Below, one piece after another: positions 51,852 to 61,724 of a stretch of 64,000 bases of DNA; positions within the stretch are counted from its first letter, which is position 1, and the number at the start of each line of letters is the position of its first letter. This DNA is from Micromonospora sp. Llam0 (GTDB taxonomy: Bacteria; Actinomycetota; Actinomycetes; Mycobacteriales; Micromonosporaceae), in NCBI RefSeq assembly GCF_003751085.1, contig NZ_RJJY01000001.1, positions 2,728,001 to 2,792,000 of the forward strand. Direction: 5' to 3'. A model generated the notes under the pieces. That model saw only the letters and a list, made by a program, of their open reading frames with translations. It was not told where the DNA came from and ran no database searches. A program made the position numbers and the translations under genes.

Positions 51852-53650
51852 GACCCTGATGGCTTATTCGGCCGTGTACCCGTCTCCTTCGGTGGGTCAG
51901 TAGGGTTGTTGTGGTCATGTCGATGCAACCGAGGCCGTGGCCAGACGTTCCGGAGCAGACCGCGCGGATGGCGCGGGCGGCGTTCCGGAAAGGGAACCTG
52001 GCGACGCGGATCCGTGACGAACTCGGCCAGGTGTACGAGGACGCCCGGTTCTCGGCGGCGTTCGGGCTCCGGGGACGGCCGGGGATCTCCCCGGCACAGT
52101 TGATGACCGCCAGCGTGTTGCAGTTCTCGGAGAACCTGACCGACCGTCAGGCCGCCGACGCGGTCCGGGACCGAATCACCTGGAAATACGCCCTCGGTCT
52201 GGAACTCGACGATCCGGGTTTCGACCCCACCGTCCTGTCGGAGTTCCGGGACCGGCTGGTCGCCGGTGACCTGACCAGCCTGGCCCTGGACGCCCTGCTG
52301 CGACGCCTGGCCGGGCTCGGACTGGTCAAGGCCCGGGGCCGCCAACGCACCGATTCCACCCACGTACTCGGCGCGATCCGCGACCTCAACCGCCTCGAAC
52401 TGGCCGGAGAGACACTACGGGCGGCGTTGGAAGCCCTCGCCGCGGCGGCACCGCACTGGCTCACCTCGGTCATCGACGATTCCTGGACCGGCGTCTACGG
52501 CACCCGCGTCGACAACCTACGCCTGCCCGAGAGCCAGACCAGACGTGACGAGTTGACGGTCCGCTACGGCATCGACGGCTACCACCTGCTCGACGCGGCG
52601 CACCACCCGGACGCACCGGAATGGCTGGCACAGATCCCAGCGACACAGACGTTACGCCTGATCTGGATCCAGCAGTTCTACCGCGACACCGACGGCGCCG
52701 GACAGGAGGCGCGACGGCGGGAACACGCCCCGGACGGGGACGGTGTCCCGCCCGGCAGAGACCGCCTCATCTCCCCATACGACCCGGACGCCCGATACAG
52801 CGTCAAACGCGACACCGGCTGGGGCGGCTACAAGGTCCACTTCACCGAGACCTGCGACCCACCGACCGGCACCACCGGCCGGGAAACCGGACGCGGAGAA
52901 CACCCGAACCTGATCACGAACGTGGCCACCACCACCGCGACCGTCCCGGACTCGGCCATGACCGCCATCATCCACCAGCGACTGGCCGACAAGGCACTGA
53001 CTCCCGCCGAGCACCTCGTCGACTCCGGATACCCGTCCGCCGAGATCACCGCCGCCCGCCGCCCGCCGGCACGGGATCACCCTGACCTCCCCGATGCTGA
53101 TCGACCCGTCCGCGCAGGCCCGCGCCGGGCGAGGCTACGACAAAGCGGCGTTCACCTTCGACTTCGACACCCGCCACGGCGTCTGTCCCCAGGGCAACAC
53201 CAGCACAAGCTGGTCACCCTGCCGACAACGCGACACCGACACCATCGTGGTGTCCTGGCCGAAGAGCGTCTGCCAGCCCTGCCCCACCCGCCAGGAATGC
53301 ACCCGAGGCACCCGCCGCCAGATCACCATCCACCCCCGTGACCTACACGAAGCCCTCACCGCTGCCCGCATCCAGCAGAACACCTCCGAGTGGAAGGCCC
53401 GCTACGCCGTCCGCGCCGGAGTCGAGGGCACCATGCGCCAAAGCACCCATGTCACCGGGATCCGTACCGCCCGTTACCGAGGCCTGCCCAAGACCAGACT
53501 CGAACACACCCTCACGGCCACCGCGATCAACATCATCCGCCTCGACAGCTACTGGACCGGACACCCCCTCGACCGCACCCGGACAACACACCTCCAACGC
53601 CTCGACTTCACCCTCGCCGCCTGACCTACACCGAATAAGCCATCAGGGTC
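51852..53650 (+). mobile_element. IS1182 family element 1 (inside IS4), 1799 bp
   Basis: Perfect 20-bp terminal inverted repeats GACCCTGATGGCTTATTCGG at 51852-51871 and 53631-53650. Direct duplications GTCGTT flank it at 51846-51851 and 53651-53656. The transposase gene fills most of the element. Clean ends and duplications mark it as a single, relatively recent insertion. Confidence 0.88.
51917..53624 (+). pseudogene. IS1182 family transposase, frameshifted
   Basis: N-terminal DUF772-like part (RDELGQVYEDARFSAAFGLR, RQRTDSTHVLGAIRDLNRLE) and DDE part (SPYDPDARYSVKRDTGWGGY, VDSGYPSAEITAA). Near 53050-53075 the frame slips at a run of C. The remainder (LIDPSAQARAGRGYDKAAFT to AGVEGTMRQSTHVTGIRTAR) continues in the other frame to 53624. 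One indel has therefore inactivated it, unless the sequence call is wrong. Confidence 0.8.
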
Positions 53651-54745
53651 GTCGTTGGCGGTTTCCTCCTCCCACCGCTCGTGGTAGCCGCCAGCTAGTT
53701 CGTCGGCGTGGGCGTCGGCGGGGTCGACGATGGTGGTGATCAGGGCGATCAACTCGCCGGTGCCGTCGCCGACGCGGTCGGGAATGTCGTACTCGACCAC
53801 CCGGGCGAGGTGGACGACCGGCAGGCCCCGGTCGTCGAACGCGTCGGGAACGCTGTTGATGTCGGTCAGGTCAGCTCCGGCGCGGGCGGCCGCGAGCAGT
53901 CGTTCCCGTCGACCGCCACGGACGGTCGGTTTGATCAGGACGGTGAGATAGGTGCCGTCGGACAGGATCTTGACCACGGGCAGGTCGAGCTGGGTCGGGG
54001 CCCGCCACAGCAGCGCGGCGCCGGTCGCGGCGGCGGTGTCCCACGCCTGCCAGGAGTAGAACCCCCGGTCGGCGGTGAGTAGTTCGTCGGACCGTAGCCG
54101 TGGGTACAGCCGCTGCGCGAGGGTCTTCTCCCCTTCCGGGTAGGCGCCGATCTCGGCGGCGACGAAGGCGTGGGTGCCGCACTCCGCGAGGGCCACGACC
54201 CGGGCCTTCGGAAACGCGGAACGGTTCCCCCCTGACCCGGCGTAGCCGAACTCGGCCGCGTTGGCCGTGCTGTCGGGCACATCGACGGTGAACCCGTCGA
54301 TCGCCAGCAGCCGCCACCGGCGTAGGAACGACCCCCGCGCGGTCCCCAACGCGCCCGCCGGCGCTGTCGGGCCCGCCTCGCCCGCGACCGGCCCGCACGT
54401 GCGCTCGAACAGCTCGGCGAACACCCGGCGGCCCAACCGTTTCCGCGCCTGGCTGATGGCACTCGAGGTCGGCACGCTCCACGCCGCGTCCCAGCACCCG
54501 AACCGGTCCAACGACCCGGTGACCCTGGTCGCGACCTCGGTGTAGTCATCGTCGGGGAACAACGCCAACCCCAACGTCAGGTAGGTGCTCACGTGCGCCG
54601 GCAGTTTCCCGTCCGACCGCTGCTCCCGCACCCCGCACACCTCGATCGCGGCGTCGACCTCCTCCCGCGACACCTGCGAGATCAGCACCCCGAGCGTCAC
54701 CTGATCCGGCCGTACCACTGGACGGTCCACCACATCCACCGACAT
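53651..54745 (-). pseudogene. IS4 family transposase, N-terminal part (split by IS1182)
   Basis: ATG 54745. IS4 N-terminal domain (VCGVREQRSDGKLPAHVSTY then LGLALFPDDDYTEVATRVTG) and the first part of the DDE fold with AIDGFTVDVPDSTANAAEFG (first Asp) and LLTADRGFYSWQAWDTAAAT (second Asp). The catalytic Glu region GYHERWEEETAND lies directly at the IS1182 insertion point. The rest of the gene is at 51609-51851. Confidence 0.82.
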
Positions 54746-54991
54746 GACCCGTGATCAAAACAGTCAGCCGAGCCGTGGTCGTCCCGCCACGCCGCACCGC
54801 CCAGGAGTCCACATCAAACCCGCAGGTCAAACCCAAGATCAACTTAGGCTACGTGGCATTGTTCCTGGTCCCTACCTGACACCTCTCACGGCAAACATTC
54901 AGGTGGTGGGCGTAGGGTTCCGTGCGGTGGCATAGCGTGATGGCCGGTTGGCTGGTGGCCGCCGGCTGATGTTTACCTGGGTGGGTCGGGG

Positions 54992-55784
54992 TCAGGTGGG
55001 TACGGGTAGGTCCGGCATCCAGGGCCGTCCGAGGATGGCGTCGCGGAGGACCTGCATCTTGTCGAGGCCGTTCTTCGCCGCGCTGGACACATAGCCGAGA
55101 ATTCTGTAGCGGTCTTTCGTGCGTTGCTCGCTGGTGAGCCGCCCGGAGATCTTCTGCTGGATCTTCGCTGGTCGTAGGTCCCGTTCGGCCTGGTTCGAGG
55201 TCGGCGGAACCTGTAGGTCGTCGACGAAGCGCAGCACGTCGGCGCGACGGTCCCGGAAGACTTCCAGCAGCAGGCGGGCTTTACGCTCACCGGGACGGTT
55301 GCCGGTGGTGGTGGTGTCACAGGCCAACCAGGACACCGTGGTGCAGGTTGTACAGCAGTTTGGCCTTGACCTGCGGGTCGATGCCGGGCCGGTTCTGTTC
55401 CCGGGCCACGTTCGTCTCGTGGATCAGAGCACGCGGGGCGTCGGAGATCCGCTTCGGCCAGACCGCGTCGGGGTACACCTCGGCCGCACCGTCGAGATCA
55501 CGGAGGAGGTGGGCACAACACAACTGGTGTACCAGGGTGCCCAACCCGGCCGAGTCGTAGTTCTGGTAGCGGTCGTGCACGACCACCGAGGCGGTCAGGT
55601 CCTTGACCACGAACGCGGTGAACGTGGCCAGGTCCCGATCACCGACCTGGTAGTGAGTCCACCACTGGGTACAGGCCACGAGCAGGTACTTGTCCGCTTT
55701 CTTGCGGCCCGGCTTCGGCTCCTTCGGCCCGACCCGCAGCGGCGTCTCGTCACAGCACACCGCGTACGTGAGGGGCCTCGCGTT
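54992..55784 (-). pseudogene. IS66 transposase, C-terminal part with a further frameshift
   Basis: After the IS3, the frame resumes with VCCDETPLRVGPKEPKPGRK (first catalytic Asp) and ASVVVHDRYQNYDSAGLGTL. It ends at 55317 after YNLHHGV, and the next frame carries on with RKARLLLEVFRDRRADVLRF and PTSNQAERDLRPAKIQQKIS (catalytic Glu region) to 54992. So the gene is broken both by IS3 and by an indel near 55330. Confidence 0.78.
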
Positions 55785-55811
55785 TTCCGGACAGTGGTTC
55801 GGCCGGTTCTT

Positions 55812-56696
55812 TCACGCCGCGATTTGAAGGTTCTCGAACTCTGCGTGGACTTCCCGGGGAGGTCGGTAGCCCACCGCTGAATGCAGACGCTGACGATTGT
55901 GCCAGAATTCGATGTAGGCAGTAACGTCCCGACGTGCCGCCTCACGCGTGGGATACTTCACACGCGACACGCGTTCGTTCTTCAGTGCACCGAAGAACGA
56001 TTCCGCCATCGCATTGTCGAAACAAATTCCGGTCCGGCCAGCGGATCGCCGCAACCTCAGATCCCGAAGCGTTCTGCCGTAGTCGTCCGACATGTAGTTG
56101 CTGCCCCGGTCCGAATGAAAGATGGCGTTCTTCCTGAGTTCGCGATTCCGGGCGGCGTTACGGATGGCGCGGGAGATCAACGGCGTCTGGTAGTGGTCGT
56201 CCATCGCGTACCCGATGACTTCCTTCGTGCAGCAGTCGATGACGGTCGCCAGATACAGCCACCCCTCGCCGGTCGGGATGTACGTGATGTCGCCGACGAG
56301 CTTCTCCCCAGGCGCGTCGGCGGTGAACTCCCGGCCGACGAGGTCAGGCACCGTGCCGGACGACGACTGGGTGAGTCCCCACCGCCTCGGGCGGGGCTGG
56401 CACGGCACGAGCCCGAGCTCGCGCATCAGCTGGCGGACGAGTTCCGGCCCGGCGGACACGCCCTGGCGCCGCAGTTGCGCGTGGACACGTCGATGCCCGT
56501 AGGTGCCGTCAGACGCGGCGAACACCTCCTCGATGGCCGATCGAAGGTGGGCGCGGCGGGTGGCGGTCGCGGAGTCGGGGCGGGTTCGCCATTCGTAGTA
56601 TCCGGACCTGGACACGCCGAGTTGTTCGCACATGAAGTCGACGGGGTAGGCGTACTTCGCGGTGTCGAGTCGCATCGTCTCGATGAACTCGTACAA
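55812..56696 (-). CDS. IS3 family transposase OrfB (DDE catalytic part)
   Basis: 294 residues, TTG start at 56696 five bases after the OrfA stop. HTH_21 region (RAHLRSAIEEVFAASDGTYG), then the rve core with Asp in LVGDITYIPTGEGWLYLATV, Asp in FHSDRGSNYMS, and Glu in NAMAESFFGALKNERV. C-terminal HNRQRLHSAVGYRPPREVHA. Usually made as an OrfAB fusion by -1 frameshifting; a slippery site was not pinned down. Confidence 0.9.
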   Translation of the reverse strand: MYEFIETMRLDTAKYAYPVDFMCEQLGVSRSGYYEWRTRPDSATATRRAHLRSAIEEVFAASDGTYGHRRVHAQLRRQGVSAGPELVRQLMRELGLVPCQPRPRRWGLTQSSSGTVPDLVGREFTADAPGEKLVGDITYIPTGEGWLYLATVIDCCTKEVIGYAMDDHYQTPLISRAIRNAARNRELRKNAIFHSDRGSNYMSDDYGRTLRDLRLRRSAGRTGICFDNAMAESFFGALKNERVSRVKYPTREAARRDVTAYIEFWHNRQRLHSAVGYRPPREVHAEFENLQIAA

Positions 56697-56701
56697 GCTC
56701 G

Positions 56702-56995
56702 TTACCGAGGGTCCTTCGCGAAGTACGCCGCGGCTTTTTTCAGGAAGCTGTTCTCCATTTCGAGTTCCCGGTTGCGGCGTTCGAGTTCCTTCAGTCGAGC
56801 GCGCTCGTCGATGCCGATCTGTGGGCTGTTCTGGGCGCCGCTGTTTTCCCGCCGGTACTGGCGGACCCAGGAACGCAGCGTCTCCGGATGAACGTCGATC
56901 TCCCGGGCAACCTGCGACACTGGCTTGTTCGACTGTAGAACGAGTTGCACTGCTTCTTCACGGAACTCTGGGGTGTATGAGCTTATGCGTGCCAT
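56702..56995 (-). CDS. IS3 family transposase OrfA
   Basis: 97 residues. Helix-turn-helix SNKPVSQVAREIDVHPETLR and a C-terminal leucine zipper (ARLKELERRNRELEMENSFL). ATG 56995. DNA-binding partner of OrfB. Confidence 0.9.
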   Translation of the reverse strand: MARISSYTPEFREEAVQLVLQSNKPVSQVAREIDVHPETLRSWVRQYRRENSGAQNSPQIGIDERARLKELERRNRELEMENSFLKKAAAYFAKDPR

Positions 56996-57052
56996 CGCGC
57001 TTCTTCCCTCGACTTTCCTAACAGGGTAACCTTATTGGCTCCCTGTCCGGAA

Positions 57053-57795
57053 TCCTCGGGGCACCTCAACGCCAAGGTGATCAGCGTTCGGATCCGTTTG
57101 TCGACCTCACTGGTCAACGCGGCGGCCCGGCTCAGCATGCCGTGCACGAACCCCGGCGACGGTGTCGCCCCCGTCAACGACTGGAGCATCCGCACACACC
57201 GCTGCACCGGAATGAAATGCACGACCATCAGATAGACAGCCCACGCCTGCGGGTTCGGGCCGTACCCCACCGGACCGGCTCCCGCGCCTTGCGGGCGGGC
57301 CGCGGTGTGCAACGTCCCGCACCCGCACCGCACCGCGTGCTGGTCGTACTGGGTCAGCGTCGCGGTCATCAACGGGACCTCGACCTGCTGATACCGGTCC
57401 ACCACACCCAGATCCCGCGCGTGCGTCAACTGCGCTCCGCACCCGCACACGCCTTCGGGGAACCGGTCCCGCCGCTGATCAGGGGCATCCGACCAGGCCA
57501 GGTTCGACCCCGGCGCACCCCGCTGTTTACCCCGCGTACCCGCCGGAGTGTCCCGCTTCTTCCTGACCGCCGGTGGCGTTCGACCCGGATCGTCGTCCTT
57601 CGACGGCGGAGACGACGAGTTCGACGAGTTCCGCGACAGCAGATGCTCCAACCGTGCCAACCGCGCCGCAAGAGCTTCGTTCGCCGCCGTCAACTCCGCG
57701 ATCCGAACGTCCTGAGCAGCGATCCGCTCCGCCTGCGTCCGAGCGAGCGAGATCAGCTCTTCACGAGAAAGATCACCCAACGCCGGCACACCCAA
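57053..57795 (-). pseudogene. IS66 transposase, N-terminal part (split by IS3)
   Basis: Residues 1-~245: coiled-coil N-terminus AAQDVRIAELTAANEALAAR then LLSRNSSNSSSPPSKDDDPG, the zinc-finger segment (CGCGAQLTHARDLGVVDRYQ, VRCGCGTLHTAARP) and PSPGFVHGMLSRAAALTSEV, all typical of IS66 TnpC. Coding stops being IS66 at the IS3 end (57052) after LITLALRCPED. Confidence 0.82.
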
Positions 57796-57900
57796 GATGA
57801 AACCACATCGGACAGGGCCCCGCCGAACCAGCCAAGCCCCGTCACTCAGCCCGCACTGACCATCACGCTTCGAGAACCACGTGAATGTTTACCTCTCACG

Positions 57901-58025
57901 GCGCCTTTTCCACATCGCTCACCACGACGGTCTTCAGCCAACGCAGCATATGCGTGGTGGTTTGAAGCCTCCTCCCGAAAGGCGACTCCGAAGGGCCAAA
58001 CCTTCATCTCCTGCACAGCATCGAT
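57901..58025. repeat. Diverged 120-bp repeat, copy 2
   Basis: Partner of the repeat at 51225-51343, with shared blocks GGTTTGAAGCCTCC, GCGACTCCGAAGGGCCAAAC and CAGCATCG. The IS66 insertion sits exactly at its left edge, so the original sequence context was cut there. Confidence 0.55.
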
Positions 58026-58106
58026 TCCTGACATCGCTCCTACATTGCGATCACCATTCCTCGTTCGTGGCACACGCTGCTGCGTGGTAGGGGCCAGGTA
58101 GGGGAA

Positions 58107-58702
58107 TCAGATCCGCCGCACCACCCCACCCGGCTCGGACTCCCGCACGGCGGCCAGGGCGCGCGCGTAGCCGCGGGCCTCGGCGTCAGCGATTCGCTGC
58201 GGCAGGGCCGACCACTCGGCGACCAGACGAGACAGGATCTCGTCCCGATCCCGCTCGGCAGCGCGCAGACGTTGTACCTGCCGAGAATGACATCCGGGCA
58301 GCTCAGGCGGCATGCTCGTACTCGTGAGGATGCCGCCTGAGCGGTCGCGTCGGTGGATGTTCAGGTGGGCGAGCCGGTCGGGGTCGGTGATCGGTTCGGG
58401 TAGCGGGGCGAGTGGTCGGACGTTAGCGATGCCCTGATGCGGGCGGTGTTCGTTGTAGAACGTCTCGTACTGGCGCAACGCGTGCAGCAGGTGCCGCTGG
58501 TTGAGGATCAATGTCCGGTCGAGGAATTCGCGCCGGCAGCTCCGGATCCAGCGCTCCATGATCGCGTTCATCCGAGGAACCTGGACACCGGTGCGTACCA
58601 CGGTGATGCCAGCGTCGGCCAGGATCGTGTCGAACAGGGCCGGTACTTGCCGTCCCGGTCGCGGATCAGGTACTTCACCCGGCAGCCGGTGTCTTCGAGG
58701 TC
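58107..58702 (-). pseudogene. rve-core transposase, C-terminal part (split by IS1182 element 2)
   Basis: Begins at the IS1182 edge with VKDLEDTGCRVKYLIRDRDG. It changes frame near 58635, then runs VPRMNAIMERWIRSCRREFL, NQRHLLHALRQYETFYNEHR, and ends with an added basic/acidic tail to 58107 (AERDRDEILSRLVAEWSALP). It is a close relative of the truncated gene at 10589-11074; the N-terminal part is at 60531-60859. Confidence 0.75.
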
Positions 58703-60530
58703 CTTGACAATCCTCCCCGCCCTAAACGACTCCGTTGGGGAATGGCCAAACCCGTTGGTTCCGTCCGTTGGCATGATTACCGGGTCGATCGGGTGGAAAG
58801 GGTTCAGTATGTCGCTGCAGTCGTGGGACGACCGTGGGGTGCCGGAGTGGACCGCGCGGGTGGTCAGGGCGTCGTTCCCGAAGGGCACCCTGGCCATGCG
58901 GATCCGTGACGCGCTGGGCCCGGTGTTCACCGATGACATGTTCACGGAGGCGTTCCCGGCGGGAGGCCGTCCGGCGGCGTCGCCGGGGGCGTTGGCGCTG
59001 GTGTCGGTGCTGCAGTACGCCGAAGGGCTCAGCGACCGTCAGGCCGCCGACCAGGTCCGGGCGAGGATGGACTGGAAGTATCTGCTCGGCCTGGAACTCG
59101 ACGATCCCGGGTTCGACTTCACGGTGCTCAGCGACTTCCGCGCCCGGCTGATCAAGCACGGCATCGAGGAGAAGGTACTGGACGTGGTCCTGGACCGGTG
59201 CGCGCGGCACGGACTGCTGCGCGCTGGCGGCCGGCAACGGACGGACTCCACGCATGTCCTCGCGGCGGTGCACACGCTGAACCGGATGGAGTTCGTCGGG
59301 GAGACCCTGCGGGCGGCACTGGAGGTCCTGGCCGCAACCGTACCGGCGTGGCTGACGCCGCTGATCGACGCCGGCTGGGTCGAACGCTACGGCGCCCGGG
59401 TCGACTCCTACCGGTTCCCCAAGGGCGACGACGTGCGTACCCGCTGGGCTGAACAGGTCGGCCGGGACGGCTACCTGATCCTGGACGCGATCGCCGCCAG
59501 CGCAGCGCCCGCGTGGCTGCGCGAGATCCCCGCGGTCCAGGTCCTGGCCCTGGCATGGCAGCAGCAGTACCACCGTGACGGCGAGGAGGTGCGCTGGCGG
59601 GAGGGCAAAGACCTCCCGCCGAGCAGAGACCGGCTGTCCTCGCCGTATGACACCGACGCCTGCTACGGCCTCAAACGCGGCAAGGGCTGGTGCGGCTACA
59701 AGGTGCACCTGAGCGAGACCTGCGACCCGCAGATGCCGCATCTGATCACCAACGTGGCCACCACGGACGCGACGGTCACCGACACCGAGATGACCGGGAA
59801 CATCCACCAGAACCTGGCGACGCGCAGGCTGACGCCCGAACAGCATGTGGTCGACGCGGGCTACGTCACCGCCGCGCATGTTCTGACCGCCCGCGATGAG
59901 CACCGGATTGACCTGCTCGGACCCGTCGGGCCCGATACCCACCAGGGTGAACGCCTCCCGCGGTCGGCGTTCCGCGTCGACTGGCAGGCCAGGACCGTGA
60001 CCTGCCCGCAGGGCAAGGCCAGCATCAGCTGGTCCACCCAGCGCAGGAACAGTGGCACCGAGCTGGCCCGGGTCCACTTCGCCGCCACCGACTGCACCGG
60101 CTGCACCGTCCGCGCGGCCTGCACCACGGCCGCCGTCAACAGCAAATGGGGACGCAGTCTCACCCTGCTTCCCGCAGCCCAGCAGCAGATCCTGGACACC
60201 CGGCGCCGCGAACAGACCACCGAAGCCTGGCAACAGAGCTACCACATCCGCGCCGGTGTCGAGGCCACCATCTCCCAGACGACCCGACGCACCGGCATCC
60301 GGCGCACCCGCTACCTCGGCATGGACAAAACACACCTCGGTCACCTCCTCGCCGCGACCGCCATCAACGTCATCCGCATCGACGCCTGGCTCACCGACAC
60401 ACCCCTCGGCCGCACCAGAACCAGTCACCTCACCCAACTCCACCTCGCCGGCTGACAGGCGGTACATCATGTCTTGGCCATTCCCCAACGGAGTCCTGAA
60501 GGCCGGAGTATCCACGGAAGGAATCCGATG
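58703..60530 (+). mobile_element. IS1182 family element 2
   Basis: Inverted repeats GACTCCGTTGGGGAATGGCC at 58728-58747 and (inverted) 60476-60495. Imperfect similarity extends outward on both sides to about 58703 and 60530, where the two halves of the rve transposase gene resume. No clear target duplication. The outer limits are therefore approximate. Confidence 0.68.
58809..60455 (+). CDS. IS1182 family transposase, intact
   Basis: 548 residues from ATG 58809. DUF772 N-terminal part (RIRDALGPVFTDDMFTEAFP, ARMDWKYLLGLELDDPGFDF), RTDSTHVLAAVHTLNRMEFV, DDE core (SPYDTDACYGLKRGKGWCGY, VVDAGYVTAAHVLTARDEHR), a cysteine group ATDCTGCTVRAACTTA and the C-terminal RAGVEATISQTTRRTGIRRT. No frameshift, in contrast to element 1, from which it is clearly diverged. 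Confidence 0.9.
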   Translation: MSLQSWDDRGVPEWTARVVRASFPKGTLAMRIRDALGPVFTDDMFTEAFPAGGRPAASPGALALVSVLQYAEGLSDRQAADQVRARMDWKYLLGLELDDPGFDFTVLSDFRARLIKHGIEEKVLDVVLDRCARHGLLRAGGRQRTDSTHVLAAVHTLNRMEFVGETLRAALEVLAATVPAWLTPLIDAGWVERYGARVDSYRFPKGDDVRTRWAEQVGRDGYLILDAIAASAAPAWLREIPAVQVLALAWQQQYHRDGEEVRWREGKDLPPSRDRLSSPYDTDACYGLKRGKGWCGYKVHLSETCDPQMPHLITNVATTDATVTDTEMTGNIHQNLATRRLTPEQHVVDAGYVTAAHVLTARDEHRIDLLGPVGPDTHQGERLPRSAFRVDWQARTVTCPQGKASISWSTQRRNSGTELARVHFAATDCTGCTVRAACTTAAVNSKWGRSLTLLPAAQQQILDTRRREQTTEAWQQSYHIRAGVEATISQTTRRTGIRRTRYLGMDKTHLGHLLAATAINVIRIDAWLTDTPLGRTRTSHLTQLHLAG

Positions 60531-60859
60531 ACCAGGTTGCGGGCGGCCTGGGACACCCAGGCCGCAGTGGGGTGCGCGGTCGCGCCGAGGATCCGGATCC
60601 GGCGGCTGGCATGGTCGATGGCCGCGAGGATGTACAGGCGGGTGCCGCTGAGGGTGATCGTGTCGAGGAAGTCGACGGCCAGGAGCGTCTCGGCCCGTGA
60701 CCGCAGGAACTGGGTCCAGGTCGTGGTCGCGCGGTCCAGGGCTGGATCGATCCCCGCCGTGTGAAGCATCTCCCAGACCGTGGATGCGGCGACCTTGACC
60801 CCGAGGGTCAGGAGTTCGCCGTGCACGCGCCGGTATCCCCAGGAAGGGTTCTCCGCCAC
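60531..60859 (-). pseudogene. rve-core transposase, N-terminal part (split by IS1182 element 2)
   Basis: Reads AENPSWGYRRVHGELLTLGV, VWEMLHTAGIDPALDRATTT, LLAVDFLDTITLSGTRLYIL (first catalytic Asp) and RILGATAHPTAAWVSQAARN, ending at the IS1182 edge. Upstream it is cut by the IS5 fragment at ~60860, so the first ~60 residues of the gene are also missing. Confidence 0.78.
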
Positions 60860-61290
60860 GAGGCCGCAAGCGGGGCCTCGCCGTGGACGCGTTGGGGCTG
60901 GTCATCGCGGTCGTGGTCACCGCCGCGTCGGTCACCGACAACGCCATCGGCATCCGGCTGCTCGACCAGGTCGTCGCGCACACCCCCACCGTGACCCGCG
61001 CGTGGGTCGACGCAGGGTTCAAACAGGACATGGCGCTGCACGGCGCCCTGGTCGGCGTCGACGTCGAGGTCGAGGTCGTCAAACGCTCCGACACCCGGCC
61101 CGGGTTCGTACCGGTCCGCAGACGCTGGATCGTCGAACAGACCCTCGGCACCCTCATGCTGCACCGCCGCCTCGTCCGCGAGTACGAGAGCCGACCGGAG
61201 TCCAGCGTGTCACGGACCTGGTGGGCGTCCACCGCGAACCTGGTCCGCCGACTGACCGGGACCAGCACCCCCACCTGGCGGCAGCGGTGA
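60858..61290 (+). pseudogene. IS5 family transposase, C-terminal half
   Basis: Starts abruptly with RGRKRGLAVDALGLVIAVVV and continues NAIGIRLLDQVVAHTPTVTR, AWVDAGFKQDMALHGALVGV, VPVRRRWIVEQTLGTLMLHR (catalytic Glu) to the stop at 61290. This is the IS112-like group of IS5. The N-terminal half and left end are gone, replaced by the rve transposase fragment. Confidence 0.8.
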
Positions 61291-61694
61291 ACCTCACCAC
61301 GGTCATCGACCTGATCGCCCACCAGAAGGCCGCCGCCGGCCAGACAGCCGACCGGCTACGCGAGCAGATCGCCAACCTCACCACCGAACTCGGCCGCGTC
61401 GACAGCGAACTGGCCGCCCTGGCGACCACCCGCACCACCCTACGCACGCTCGCCGCCACCGAGTTCACCGCCGACGACCCGACGATCGCCAGCACCCCCT
61501 ACCAGCAGATCCTGGACGTCCTCGCCGCCACACCCGCCGGGATGCGGGCGAAGGGCATCTGCCTCGCACTCGGCGTCGAACCCTCACCGAAACACGTCGA
61601 AGGCACCCGCGCGAAGCTCAAACGCATGGTCAACCGCCAGGTCCTCACCGAAGACGAACCCGGAGTGTTCACTCTCGCCCCGAAAAGGACGTAA
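61287..61694 (+). CDS. IS-associated small protein: coiled coil plus winged helix
   Basis: 135 residues, GTG start overlapping the transposase stop (GTGA). Residues ~5-50 form a coiled coil (DRLREQIANLTTELGRVDSE). Residues ~70-135 resemble a winged helix (YQQILDVLAATPAGMRAKGI and HVEGTRAKLKRMVNRQVLTE). Similar genes follow IS112-like transposases in actinomycetes, as far as I remember, and may modulate transposition. The gene itself looks intact although its transposase is truncated. Confidence 0.65.
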   Translation: MNLTTVIDLIAHQKAAAGQTADRLREQIANLTTELGRVDSELAALATTRTTLRTLAATEFTADDPTIASTPYQQILDVLAATPAGMRAKGICLALGVEPSPKHVEGTRAKLKRMVNRQVLTEDEPGVFTLAPKRT

Positions 61695-61724
61695 TCTTCC
61701 GAACTGCCCTCTGAATCCGCCGGA

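Larger units (their letters stand above)
51394..54864 (-). mobile_element. IS4 family insertion sequence split by IS1182
   Basis: Inverted ends AACAATGCCACGTAGCCTA at 51394 and its complement at ~54864 (one internal mismatch further in) bracket an IS4-type transposase gene on the minus strand. Removing the inserted IS1182 and one 6-bp duplication gives about 1.67 kb, normal for this group. IS66 lies just beyond its right end. Confidence 0.75.
55785..57052 (-). mobile_element. IS3 family element inside IS66, 1268 bp
   Basis: Ends share TTCCGGACAG as inverted repeats (55785-55794 and 57043-57052). It contains a complete OrfA and OrfB pair and no visible frameshift, so it may be active. A target duplication was not found with certainty. 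Confidence 0.8.
54891..57892 (-). mobile_element. IS66 family element, split by IS3
   Basis: Terminal inverted repeats GCAAACATTCAGGTGG (left) and GTAAACATTCACGTGG (right, read inward). The 8-bp target duplication CTCTCACG is present at 54883-54890 and 57893-57900, the length known for IS66. Without the IS3 it is about 1.7 kb and carries a single tnpC-like gene; no tnpA or tnpB was seen. Confidence 0.8.

Noticed and set aside
55785..57052. Target duplication of the IS3 inside IS66
   Set aside because: Flanks CCTCGCGTT and TCCTCGGGG look alike but do not form an adjacent direct repeat, so none is claimed.
58722..61322. An 866-codon minus-strand frame across the IS1182 element 2 region
   Set aside because: Antisense to an intact transposase and to the IS5 fragment, with composition typical of antisense frames.
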